From Chloroflexota bacterium (GTDB lineage Bacteria; Chloroflexota; Chloroflexia; Chloroflexales; Herpetosiphonaceae), in the NCBI GenBank assembly GCA_020161265.1, contig JAIUOC010000002.1:496001-560000 (forward strand): a stretch of DNA of 64,000 nucleotides. The letters run 5' to 3'. This document shows positions 25,310 through 33,288 of the stretch, in pieces; within the stretch, counting starts at the first letter, position 1; every line of letters starts with the position of its first letter. A program made the position numbers and the translations under genes. Below the pieces are notes generated by a model that saw nothing but the letters and a program-made list of their open reading frames with translations, had not been told where the DNA came from and did no database searches.

Positions 25310-25906
25310 ATGAGCAGTGAAAATCCAATTTATCCAGTGGTAACGGGCCAGCAAATTTATTTTGCGACCTTACGCCATGAGCATGTTCCGTTGTATGTAC
25401 GTTGGTTTAGCGACCTTGGCATGACCGCTAATCTAGGAGCGATCGGCTTTGCTGCTACGCTTGAAGATGAAGAAGCGTGGTATCAACAAGCGTCACGTCA
25501 AAACGCCGAACGCATCACTTTTGCCATTCATATCAAAGAAACTGACCAGCCGATTGGCAACATTAGTTTGTTTGAAATCAATCATCGTCGCCAAAGTGCG
25601 GCCTTAGGCATTTTGATTGGCGAAGCGAGCCAGCGTAGCAAAGGTTATGGCACCGAAGCTGTGCGCTTGATGGCTGAATACGGCTTTTTCTTCTTGAATT
25701 TGCACAATATCAAGCTTTGGTATTACGGCTACAACGCGCGAGCTGGCCGCGCCTACGAACGCGCAGGCTTTCGCGAGGCTGGGCGAGTGCGCGGCGCAAT
25801 CCCCTTGGGCAATCAGCGCTACGACGAAATTTTGATGGATATTGTGCGCGACGATGTTGATTTGCAAGCTATGAGTATGCTTGTCCCGGGAGCAAACCAT
25901 GACTAA
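25310..25906 (+). CDS. GNAT acetyltransferase, RimJ/RimL-like
   Basis: 198 residues. Features of the RimJ/RimL/SpeG branch: FATLRHEHVPLYVRWFSD at the start, PIGNISLFEINHRRQSAALG, acetyl-CoA loop QRSKGYGTEAVRLMAEYGF, LHNIKLWYYGYNARAGRAYERAGF and EAGRVRG. Acts on an N-terminal or side-chain amine; substrate not known. The next gene overlaps its end by 8 bp, so both are on one transcript. Confidence 0.9.
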   Translation: MSSENPIYPVVTGQQIYFATLRHEHVPLYVRWFSDLGMTANLGAIGFAATLEDEEAWYQQASRQNAERITFAIHIKETDQPIGNISLFEINHRRQSAALGILIGEASQRSKGYGTEAVRLMAEYGFFFLNLHNIKLWYYGYNARAGRAYERAGFREAGRVRGAIPLGNQRYDEILMDIVRDDVDLQAMSMLVPGANHD

Positions 25907-26444
25907 GCTGTGGCAGCCCAATCCTGCACTGCTCTATCATCTCAGCGAAGATGCCACAATTAGTCAATTTGCGCCACGTCCGCATCCACGCAAGCCTGAG
26001 CATCCACCAATCGTTTGGGCAATTCAAGGCAATCTTGTGGCAAATTATCTGTTGCCACGAGATTGCCCACGCATTTGTATACGCTGCGATCAGCAGACCA
26101 GCCCCGACGATCAAGCTCGCTTTTTTGGCTTGAGTAATGCCCAAGCAATTATTGTGGTTGAGCATGCTTGGCTTGATCGAATTCGCTCAACCACGCTGTA
26201 TGCCTATGAATTTGAGCGGGCAACGTTTGAGCTTACGGATGCAGCAGCAGGCTATTGGATTAGCTTTCGCCACGTTGAACCAATCGCCATGCATCCAATT
26301 GATGATCTCTTGGGGCAGATTGTCAGTTTGGGGATTGAATTACAGATCATGCCAAATTTATGGCGTTTGCATGGCGCTGTCGCCCAATCGAGCCTGCAAT
26401 TTTCGATGATTCGCATGCGCAATGCCACGGCACGTAGCGAATAG
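25899..26444 (+). CDS. Uncharacterised cytoplasmic protein
   Basis: 181 residues. Starts LYHLSEDATISQFAPRPHP, then PPIVWAIQGNLVANYLLPRDCPRICI and near the middle IIVVEHAWLDRIRSTTLYAYEF. This layout (a His/Ser start, PRDCPR, VVE-W) recurs in a small family of uncharacterised ~180-residue proteins; I cannot name an activity. GGGAG 6 nt before ATG 25899 puts the start inside the end of the GNAT gene. Confidence 0.75.
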   Translation: MTKLWQPNPALLYHLSEDATISQFAPRPHPRKPEHPPIVWAIQGNLVANYLLPRDCPRICIRCDQQTSPDDQARFFGLSNAQAIIVVEHAWLDRIRSTTLYAYEFERATFELTDAAAGYWISFRHVEPIAMHPIDDLLGQIVSLGIELQIMPNLWRLHGAVAQSSLQFSMIRMRNATARSE

Positions 26445-26489
26445 GTCACCATGGGTAGTGCTTCCTCCCCCCAGCGGTTGCGCACAGCA

Positions 26490-26498
26490 TGCTATAAT
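26490..26498 (+). promoter_or_regulatory. Extended -10 promoter of the aldolase gene
   Basis: TGCTATAAT at 26490-26498 is a perfect extended -10 element; no good -35 is seen. Transcription would start near 26505, about 26 nt before the ATG. Confidence 0.6.
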
Positions 26499-26530
26499 GG
26501 GCGCGTTGTCAGCCATAAGGAGCATTCTCA

Positions 26531-27601
26531 ATGATTGACCGTATTGCAGAATTATTAGGCGATGAAGCATCGTCACTCTTAGAACATCAATCGAAAACGA
26601 TTAGCAAAGATTTGATCCATCAACCAGGTCCAGATTTTGTTGATCGGGTCTGGACTGCCTCAGATCGCAGTATTCCGGTATTGCGCAACTTGCAAAGCCT
26701 CTATGGCACAGGCCGCTTGGCCAACACTGGCTACCTCTCAATTTTGCCAGTTGACCAAGGGATCGAACACTCCGCTGGTGCTTCATTTGCCCCAAATCCT
26801 GCTTATTTCGACCCTGAAAATATTGTAAAACTCGCTATCGAAGGTGGTTGTAACGCCGTTGCTTCAACCTTTGGGGTGCTGGGTTCAGTTGCCCGTAAAT
26901 ATGCGCATAAAATTCCGTTTGTGGTCAAAATCAACCACAACGAATTCTTATCATATCCCAACAAGTTTGACCAAATCTTGTTTGGCACAATTAAAGAAGC
27001 CCACGAAATGGGTGCTGCCGCAGTTGGCGCAACCATCTACTTTGGTTCAGCCGAATCAGGCCGCCAAATTGTTGAAGTTGCCCAAGCCTTCAAGATGGCG
27101 CACGAGTTGGGCATGGCCACAATTTTGTGGTGCTACTTGCGCAACAACGCCTTCAAGAACAGCACTACCGATTTCCATGTTTCAGCCGACTTGACCGGCC
27201 AAGCCAACCACTTGGGCGTAACAATCGAAGCCGACATCATCAAGCAAAAACTGCCTGAAAACAATGGCGGCTACAATGCAGTTACCTCAAAAGACAACCC
27301 ATATGGCAAAACCGACAAGCGCATTTATAGCGAATTGACTAGCGATCATCCAATCGACTTGGTACGCTATCAAGTTGCCAACTGCTACATGGGCCGCGCC
27401 AGCTTGATCAACTCAGGTGGTGCATCGAGCGGCGAAAGCGACACCGCCGAAGCAGTACGCACCGCCGTGATCAACAAACGTGGTGGTGGTGCAGGCTTGA
27501 TTTCAGGCCGCAAAGCCTTCCAACGCCCAATGGCCGAAGGTGCTGCCTTGTTGCAAGCAATCCAAGATGTTTACCTGTGCGAAGACGTTACCATCGCCTA
27601 A
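26531..27601 (+). CDS. fbaB: Fructose-bisphosphate aldolase, class I (FbaB/DhnA type)
   Basis: 356 residues. Splits fructose 1,6-bisphosphate into dihydroxyacetone phosphate and glyceraldehyde 3-phosphate (and the reverse) through a Schiff base on Lys. Family blocks are [51 protein letters not shown], and [19 protein letters not shown] carrying the Schiff-base lysine region; the end has [14 protein letters not shown] (phosphate site). Long for DhnA-like aldolases but normal for FbaB. Codon use is strongly biased, as in highly expressed genes. AAGGAG precedes the ATG. Confidence 0.95.
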   Translation: MIDRIAELLGDEASSLLEHQSKTISKDLIHQPGPDFVDRVWTASDRSIPVLRNLQSLYGTGRLANTGYLSILPVDQGIEHSAGASFAPNPAYFDPENIVKLAIEGGCNAVASTFGVLGSVARKYAHKIPFVVKINHNEFLSYPNKFDQILFGTIKEAHEMGAAAVGATIYFGSAESGRQIVEVAQAFKMAHELGMATILWCYLRNNAFKNSTTDFHVSADLTGQANHLGVTIEADIIKQKLPENNGGYNAVTSKDNPYGKTDKRIYSELTSDHPIDLVRYQVANCYMGRASLINSGGASSGESDTAEAVRTAVINKRGGGAGLISGRKAFQRPMAEGAALLQAIQDVYLCEDVTIA

Positions 27602-27672
27602 ACATCGCGCAATCAGCCAAATCAAGCGAGTGCATAGCCTAGCTATGCGCTCGTTTTCAGTGGAGCACAATT

Positions 27673-28227
27673 ATGGCATCCTATGATTATCGCACTCGAC
27701 GCGGGGTTGATCCAATTAGTTGGCAACGCTTCGAGGAACTAACCCGCCAGCTTGCCGTGCAAATTGCCCCGTGGGGACCAGAACTCGTCTTGGGGATCGC
27801 CCGTGGGGGCTTATTTCCAGCTACCTTGCTTTCGTATGCCCTGCGCCGCGAACTCTACCCAATTCGCTTAACTCGCCGTTTTGAAGATCAAGTTGTGCGG
27901 CGTGACCCATCGTGGTTGGTTAAGCCACCCGAAAAAGTGCGCAATCGGCGGGTGCTGATCGTCGATGAGATGGCTGATTCAGGCCAAACCTTGTTGGTCG
28001 CGGCGCTGGTGGTGCGCGATATGGGGGCTGCTGATGTCAAAACTGCTGCGCTCTACGCCCATACGTGGGCTAATCCACGCCCAGATTATGTAGGGTTGTT
28101 ATCAGATCAACTGATTATGAACCCGTGGGATCGCGAAATTTTGCAGGATGGTCATTTTGTCCAACACCCTGAATATACGGCGGCAATTCGCGCTCAGGAT
28201 GACGAACAACCATCGGAACAACCATAA
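27673..28227 (+). CDS. Phosphoribosyltransferase-family protein
   Basis: 184 residues with the type I PRTase fold: LVLGIARGGLFPATLLSYAL at the start and the PRPP-binding loop VLIVDEMADSGQTL. In this subfamily (xanthine/guanine PRTase-like) the enzyme attaches a purine base to PRPP, but the base-specific C-terminus is not distinctive. Ends in a Glu/Gln-rich tail. It follows fbaB by 71 bp with its own GGAG (ATG 27673). Confidence 0.85.
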   Translation: MASYDYRTRRGVDPISWQRFEELTRQLAVQIAPWGPELVLGIARGGLFPATLLSYALRRELYPIRLTRRFEDQVVRRDPSWLVKPPEKVRNRRVLIVDEMADSGQTLLVAALVVRDMGAADVKTAALYAHTWANPRPDYVGLLSDQLIMNPWDREILQDGHFVQHPEYTAAIRAQDDEQPSEQP

Positions 28228-28322
28228 AACTATAGTAAAGTAGGACTGTTGCGCTATAGGCAATAACGACAAAATCTACTACATTGCAGCATAGTCGTTA
28301 ACTTTTTTAAGGATACGCACAT

Positions 28323-28613
28323 ATGCGGGCATTGGTTGTTAGCAGTTTAAGCATTTGCTTTACCATGCTCTTAGTGGTTGCCCTCTTAACCGCGCAATCA
28401 TTAGCTGGGGTAGAGCAAGCCCAAGCACAGACTATCGGGGCGCAACAAGCCGCACAAACATTTCAGCATCACATCCAACAAACGGCGGTTAATCTGGCCT
28501 TCTATCGCCTAATTGATTATGGGGCTAGTAGCATTCAATCCGCCGCCTCAATCAAGCCAATTTATATTCCAGAGCATATTTTAGGGCGCTATCAGCTGAC
28601 AATGCAACGCTAA
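28323..28613 (+). CDS. Small exported or membrane-anchored protein
   Basis: 96 residues. An N-terminal hydrophobic segment (about 7-28) ending in Ala-rich sequence is a signal peptide or anchor; the rest is Gln/Ala-rich and probably helical (AQTIGAQQAAQTFQHHIQQT). No family recognised. AAGGA lies 8-9 nt before ATG 28323. A strong terminator follows. Confidence 0.6.
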   Translation: MRALVVSSLSICFTMLLVVALLTAQSLAGVEQAQAQTIGAQQAAQTFQHHIQQTAVNLAFYRLIDYGASSIQSAASIKPIYIPEHILGRYQLTMQR

Positions 28614-28640
28614 CCAGCTTGCATTCAGCGCCCATTCCGT

Positions 28641-28671
28641 CGCCTGCTCCCGCAATGGATGGGAGCAGGCG
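28641..28671. terminator. 11-bp GC-rich hairpin between convergent genes
   Basis: CGCCTGCTCCC / GGGAGCAGGCG with a 9-nt loop, just before a short T-rich stretch (TCATTTTC). It separates the small exported protein (+) from the NUDIX gene (-). Confidence 0.7.
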
Positions 28672-28678
28672 GTCATTT

Positions 28679-29170
28679 TCAGTCGTGCAAACGCTCAAAA
28701 TAGGCTTGCATCGCTTCGTTATGCAAGGGAAACGCCAACACTTGCGGAGCATCGATCACCACTAAGGCTTCGGTTTCGCTGCGATCAAAGTCGCTTGGCA
28801 CATCAGCACGACGAATTGGCTGAGCCAAGCCAAAAATCAAAATCATGCCATCGGGCGTGCTACGCGTCCACCAATCGCGAATACTGTGCGGATCGAGCTG
28901 AATATTCGTTTCCTCGAACACTTCACGCACTCCAGCTGCCTGCCAACTTTCATCGAAATTAACAAAGCCGCCAGGCAAGGCCAATTGACCTTTGCGCGGC
29001 TCGATTGCCCGCCGCACGGTTAATAATCCACCATCAACTGGCAATAAAATCACGCTGACCGGAATTGGATTACGATAGGTTGAATTTCCACATGCGCTGC
29101 AAACTCGCGGAAATCCTTGTACCGCGCCAAAGGCCGCCCCACACCAATGACAATGCTGAAACGCTGGCAT
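28679..29170 (-). CDS. NUDIX hydrolase with N-terminal zinc ribbon
   Basis: 163 residues. A CxxC...CxxC zinc ribbon (HCHWCGAAF, VCSACGN, residues 7-28) precedes a NUDIX fold with the box GGFVNFDESWQAAGVREVFE-ET (G5xE7xREUxEE). It hydrolyses a nucleoside diphosphate linked to another group; the zinc ribbon recalls NADH pyrophosphatase NudC, but the NudC-specific SQPWPFPxS motif is absent, so the substrate is open. Confidence 0.9.
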   Translation of the reverse strand: MPAFQHCHWCGAAFGAVQGFPRVCSACGNSTYRNPIPVSVILLPVDGGLLTVRRAIEPRKGQLALPGGFVNFDESWQAAGVREVFEETNIQLDPHSIRDWWTRSTPDGMILIFGLAQPIRRADVPSDFDRSETEALVVIDAPQVLAFPLHNEAMQAYFERLHD

Positions 29171-29223
29171 GCAATCTACCTCATCAAATGCAGAATCTAA
29201 GGTTTAGCTTAACCGAGCCATGC

Positions 29224-29258
29224 TAAAAAAACAACAGCGTATCGCCACTGATACGCTG
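29224..29258 (-). terminator. Intrinsic terminator of the 81-residue gene
   Basis: CAGCGTATC / GATACGCTG hairpin (6-nt loop) followed on the minus strand by TTGTTTTTTTAG. Confidence 0.8.
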
Positions 29259-29287
29259 CTACAATCACCCATCATGGCCTATCTTCA

Positions 29288-29533
29288 TTACAATAAGGCT
29301 GCTCCATGGTCAACCAAAATCGACTGAATGCGCCCACGGGCGGTAGCAGGATCGTGAAGTTGGGCAACAGGCACTTCTAACCGGAAATGACAGCCATCAC
29401 GCACTCGTTCATCGGGATGCCAATAGATCTTGGTAATATTCAGGCTGGTACGAATTGTGCGCATTGCACGCCATAAAATCGGGACGGTCGCTTCCACTGG
29501 TACTACAATAAATGCACTCGAATCAACGGCCAT
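29288..29533 (-). CDS. Small protein of unknown function
   Basis: 81 residues, cytoplasmic, alternating strands and helices (FIVVPVEATVPILWRAMRTI, KIYWHPDERVRDGCHFRLEV). No family recognised. AAAGGAGG 7 nt before ATG 29533 gives a strong start and a clear terminator follows, so it is a real single-gene unit. Confidence 0.65.
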   Translation of the reverse strand: MAVDSSAFIVVPVEATVPILWRAMRTIRTSLNITKIYWHPDERVRDGCHFRLEVPVAQLHDPATARGRIQSILVDHGAALL

Positions 29534-29648
29534 GCCGAACCTCCTTTGGGTAGAATCACCCGTGTGGTATAGGACAGATGTGTTGGCGATTGTAACGACG
29601 CAGTGTAGCAAGCTTTGACCAAGATTTCAAGCCCCTTGATCACGCATT

Positions 29649-29680
29649 TGGGTGATTAACGGGTGGTACTTAATCACCCA
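29649..29680. promoter_or_regulatory. 11-bp inverted repeat upstream of the 81-residue gene
   Basis: TGGGTGATTAA (29649-29659) and TTAATCACCCA (29670-29680) are a perfect inverted repeat 10 bp apart. Further ATCACCC copies lie at about 29263 and 29556. No T-run follows, so an operator is more likely than a terminator. Confidence 0.45.
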
Positions 29681-29736
29681 TAAACAGTATATCTATCTAC
29701 CCATATTAATCAAGATTAATTTTTACAATTTTAGAC

Positions 29737-30279
29737 TTATTCGCGCTGACTGCTCAGACAAACGCTCATGGGTTCGGCATAATCTGCCAGTTGTTGGCCT
29801 TGATCGAGGCTCAAACGCCAAATTTCTTGCACACACTGCCATCCTTGGGCTTGATAGAAGCGTTTGGCGCGATGATTACTAGCGGTTACATACAACTGTA
29901 TCCGTTGATAGCTATGTTGGCTGGCCCATGCTTGGGCTAAGTTAAGCAAGCTTTGCGCCACGCCCTGCCCCCGAGCTTCTTGCACAACATACAATGCCAG
30001 TAACTCAGCCCAATTGCGATGCTTAAATAATGCTGCATCTTGCTGACCTGCCATGATCAATAAACCAATTGGGGTTGAGCCATGCCATGCCAGCATGGTT
30101 ATACCACGTTGATTCAGCGCTTGATCGATCAAAAATGTATGTAAGGCCTCGCGCCAATCTGGCGACAAGCTAAAGTAGTGATCAAGCGATGTGTTATAGT
30201 GGTGTAATCCTTCAAACAGTTGTGCAACCGCCCATTCCTCATGAGCGTGCGCTGGGCGAATTTCAAAAGCAATCGTCAT
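29737..30279 (-). CDS. GNAT acetyltransferase
   Basis: 180 residues. TPIGLLIMAGQQ strand, ELLALYVVQEARGQGVAQSLL (acetyl-CoA loop RGQGVA) and TASNHRAKRFYQAQGW, the classic last motif. Substrate unknown. Single gene. Confidence 0.9.
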   Translation of the reverse strand: MTIAFEIRPAHAHEEWAVAQLFEGLHHYNTSLDHYFSLSPDWREALHTFLIDQALNQRGITMLAWHGSTPIGLLIMAGQQDAALFKHRNWAELLALYVVQEARGQGVAQSLLNLAQAWASQHSYQRIQLYVTASNHRAKRFYQAQGWQCVQEIWRLSLDQGQQLADYAEPMSVCLSSQRE

Positions 30280-30366
30280 AGCGTTTTGGGTATCCTTATG
30301 CCTGCAAACAATTCTTGTTGGTTCTACTGATTATGCGTTGTTTTTGGATGCTTGCCTGCATGCAGC

Positions 30367-30399
30367 AAAAAGTAGGCCATTCCAGTTTGGAATGGCCTA
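30367..30399 (-). terminator. Intrinsic terminator after the second GNAT gene
   Basis: 12-bp perfect stem TAGGCCATTCCA / TGGAATGGCCTA with a 3-nt loop, followed on the minus strand by TTTTT. Confidence 0.85.
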
Positions 30400-30422
30400 G
30401 AATAATACCAGTGATCGCTATG

Positions 30423-30890
30423 TTAATGGGTTACAAAACTCCAAATCGTACCATCCCAACCATAGGCCGCGCCATCCAAGGCAGGGCAAGCATGGCCCAA
30501 GTAGCGATCAAGCGTGCTTTGCCAAAAGCTTAGCCCCACTCGATTACTCGCTAAACAGCGGATTTCCCACGTCGCTGGAAAGCGATCAAACAACAGCCAA
30601 GCAGTTTGGCGTGCCAAGCCTTGACCACGCGCATGCGGCTCGACGTAAAATTCAGCAATCGCCAGCGTCGTTTTCGGCAACAAGGCATAGCGATTCAGCA
30701 ACACAAAGCCGATGCGCTGCTCAGCTCGCTCGATCCACAATGGCACGCGCTCGGCATCTTCCCAATAGCTGCGCAAATAAGGATACTCGCCGCCTGCCGT
30801 CGGATCAAGCTCAGCTAGATAATCAGCGATTAGCGTGGCTAATTGGGCTTGTTGCTCGACCAAAATTGGCCGTAGTTGGATTGACTGCAT
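30423..30890 (-). CDS. GNAT acetyltransferase
   Basis: 155 residues. RIGFVLLNRYALLP, IAEFYVEPHARGQGLARQ (acetyl-CoA loop) and ASNRVGLSFWQSTLDRYL. Begins 4 nt after the stop of the YcaQ-like gene, so both form one operon ending at the hairpin near 30383. Confidence 0.9.
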   Translation of the reverse strand: MQSIQLRPILVEQQAQLATLIADYLAELDPTAGGEYPYLRSYWEDAERVPLWIERAEQRIGFVLLNRYALLPKTTLAIAEFYVEPHARGQGLARQTAWLLFDRFPATWEIRCLASNRVGLSFWQSTLDRYLGHACPALDGAAYGWDGTIWSFVTH

Positions 30891-30894
30891 AATC

Positions 30895-32100
30895 CTAGCC
30901 CACGCGAGCTTGCACTTCGCCAGCCACCTGCGGCGGATCGCTCATGGTAATGCTGATGGTTGGCGTGCGATGCCAGTTGGCACAATCGCGCAGCATCACG
31001 GCCAAATCGTCGTACAAAGCTTCGCTTAGCTCGATGTTTGGTTCCAAATGCAGGGCATGCACCCGAAAAATCCCGGCACTGCGTTCAGCCTTGACATCAA
31101 TCCGCCCAATTACCCGATCTTTCCAGAGAATTGGCAAGGTGAAATAGCCATAGCGCCGCTTGGGAGCTGGGGTATAGCATTCAAGCCGATAGTCAAACTG
31201 CCAAAAATCCAGCGTTCGCTGACGATCCCAAATTAAATTGTCGAAAGGTGAAAGCATCGTCGTCAGGCTAGGCATGGGTGTTTGCTCCAACAAATGGCGC
31301 TGTTCATGATGAATATAGGCTGGAGTTTTCCAACCTTCCACCTGCACCTCGATCGCCTTGCCTTCAGCCGCCCAGGTTTGCAAGCGTTCTTTAATGCCTG
31401 GTCGGCGTTGGCGAAAATAATCGGGCAAATGCCGCTCGGTAGCAATCCCCATCGCCCGCAAGCCACGCTCACTCAATTGCTCGGCGGCTGCCTCAAAACT
31501 AAGCACAGCGCGATCATCCCAATTGGGCATAACCCGCTCAGTTAATTCGTAGACCCGTTGAAATTTCTCGCGGCGCACAATCATCAATTCACCCATGCCC
31601 CAGAGGATATCAAGCGCCGATTTGGCTGGTTTCCAATTCCACCAGCCACCGCCAGCATGATCGGCAGGTGCTTCAAAATCGGCTGAACGCAACGGGCCAC
31701 GTTCGCGAATCATGGCCAGCACGCCATCAGCCACCGCCTTATGTTCCTCTAGCCAACGCCGCGATCTGTGCCAGTCGTGGATATAACGCAACATCGCCGG
31801 ACGCAACAAGGGAAATAATTCGATCGGCAAGAACGAGGCTGCGTGTGCCCAATATTCAAATAATTGGCCAGCCGGAAACTGCAATTGATCAAACCAAACA
31901 GGATCGTAATCGCCCAAACGACTCCAGAGCACGAAGTAGGGCGCACGCGCCACCACATTGATCGTATCGATCTGGACAATTTGCATGCGCTGGATGGTTT
32001 GTTGCAATGTGGTTTGATCAACAGCGTTGGGACGGCGATCTAAGCCTTGGGCAGCAATCGCAATCGCCCGCGCGTGATCAAGCGAGATAGTCAGAGTCAT
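30895..32100 (-). CDS. YcaQ/AlkX-type DNA glycosylase (HTH_42 family)
   Basis: 401 residues. Winged-helix HTH_42 fold seen in ARAIAIAAQGL...LQQTIQRMQIVQIDTINVV, with conserved FEYWAHAASFLP, LSPFDNLIWDR and RYGYFTLPILWKDRVIGR blocks. In this family AlkZ (QxQ motif) opens azinomycin-type crosslinks and YcaQ/AlkX (QxD motif) removes alkylated bases and nitrogen-mustard crosslinks; here the motif is Gln43-Ile-Asp45, the AlkX form. Followed in an operon by an acetyltransferase. Acts on DNA in the cytoplasm. Confidence 0.85.
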   Translation of the reverse strand: MTLTISLDHARAIAIAAQGLDRRPNAVDQTTLQQTIQRMQIVQIDTINVVARAPYFVLWSRLGDYDPVWFDQLQFPAGQLFEYWAHAASFLPIELFPLLRPAMLRYIHDWHRSRRWLEEHKAVADGVLAMIRERGPLRSADFEAPADHAGGGWWNWKPAKSALDILWGMGELMIVRREKFQRVYELTERVMPNWDDRAVLSFEAAAEQLSERGLRAMGIATERHLPDYFRQRRPGIKERLQTWAAEGKAIEVQVEGWKTPAYIHHEQRHLLEQTPMPSLTTMLSPFDNLIWDRQRTLDFWQFDYRLECYTPAPKRRYGYFTLPILWKDRVIGRIDVKAERSAGIFRVHALHLEPNIELSEALYDDLAVMLRDCANWHRTPTISITMSDPPQVAGEVQARVG

Positions 32101-32167
32101 ACATCATCCTTAAATCCAAACTCAACCGACGCAGCTATAGCCCCGTTGGTTGAGCATCCATAGCACA

Positions 32168-33217
32168 TTAATTGGCTTGCAGGCTGGCAAGATCGATCAC
32201 AAAACGATATTTGACATCACTTTTGAGCATCCGTTCGTAGGCTTGGTCGATTTGGTTTACTCCAATTAATTCGATATCCGCCAAAACATTATGTTCAGCA
32301 CAGAAATCCAACATTGCTTGAGTTTCGGCGATGCCGCCAATCAACGAGCCAGTTAATTGTCGTCGCCGAAAGATCAAATCGGGGTAGCTTGGGGTTGGAT
32401 GAGGATTTTCCGGCACGCCAACGAGACAGAGCGTACCATCACGTTTCAACAAGCTTAAATAAGCATCAAGATTATGCGCGGCAGAAACCGTATTGAGGAT
32501 AAAATCGAAGCTGTTGCGTTGGCTGCGCATGGCCTCGGCATCTTTGGAGATCACCACCGAAGCACCCAAACGCTCGGCATCAGCGGCTTTATGTGGCGAT
32601 GTGGTGAATAAAACTACTTCAGCACCCATGGCTTTGGCAATTTTCACCCCAATATGCCCCAGCCCGCCCAAGCCGACCACACCAACTTTTTGGCCTGGCT
32701 GGACATTCCAATGGCGCAATGGCGAGTAGGTGGTGATGCCAGCACAGAGCAATGGCGCAACCCGTGCTAAATCCAAATGCTCGGCAATCCGCAACACAAA
32801 ATGCTGATCAACCACAATTTGGCTAGAATAGCCGCCATAAGTTACGCCGCCCGTGTGCGCATCAGGGCTATTGTAGGTATAGGTGGTTTTCGGGCAGAAT
32901 TGTTCTTGGCCATCGCGGCAATCAAAACATTCGCCACATGAATCGACCATACAGCCAACCCCAACAGCATCGCCAACATTAAATTTGTGCACGTCAGCAC
33001 CAACAGCCACAACCCGCCCAACAATTTCGTGGCCAGGCACAATCGGGTAGACCGTGCCATCCCACTCGCTGCGGGCTTGATGTAAATCGGAATGGCAAAT
33101 GCCACAATATAAAATTTCAATTTGTACATCGTTGGCAGTTAAATCGCGGCGCTCAAATTGGAAGGGGGCAAACGGAGCATCGGCGCTAAAAGCAGCAAAT
33201 CCTTTGGTCGTTAGCAT
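32168..33217 (-). CDS. Zinc-dependent alcohol/aldehyde dehydrogenase, YahK-like
   Basis: 349 residues, MDR family, cinnamyl-alcohol-dehydrogenase branch. Catalytic zinc: ILYCGICHSDLHQARSEW and PGHEIVGRV; structural zinc: CMVDSCGECFDCRDGQEQFC; NADP(H) fold GLGGLGHIGVKIAK. Very close in order of blocks to E. coli YahK, which reduces a wide range of aldehydes with NADPH. AGGAGGAAG before ATG 33217 sets the start. Single gene. Confidence 0.95.
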   Translation of the reverse strand: MLTTKGFAAFSADAPFAPFQFERRDLTANDVQIEILYCGICHSDLHQARSEWDGTVYPIVPGHEIVGRVVAVGADVHKFNVGDAVGVGCMVDSCGECFDCRDGQEQFCPKTTYTYNSPDAHTGGVTYGGYSSQIVVDQHFVLRIAEHLDLARVAPLLCAGITTYSPLRHWNVQPGQKVGVVGLGGLGHIGVKIAKAMGAEVVLFTTSPHKAADAERLGASVVISKDAEAMRSQRNSFDFILNTVSAAHNLDAYLSLLKRDGTLCLVGVPENPHPTPSYPDLIFRRRQLTGSLIGGIAETQAMLDFCAEHNVLADIELIGVNQIDQAYERMLKSDVKYRFVIDLASLQAN

Positions 33218-33288
33218 GGGCTTCCTCCTACAACAAAACATATGTGCAGTTTACCCAAAAAATGCTAACCATGCATATGACCTAAGGC

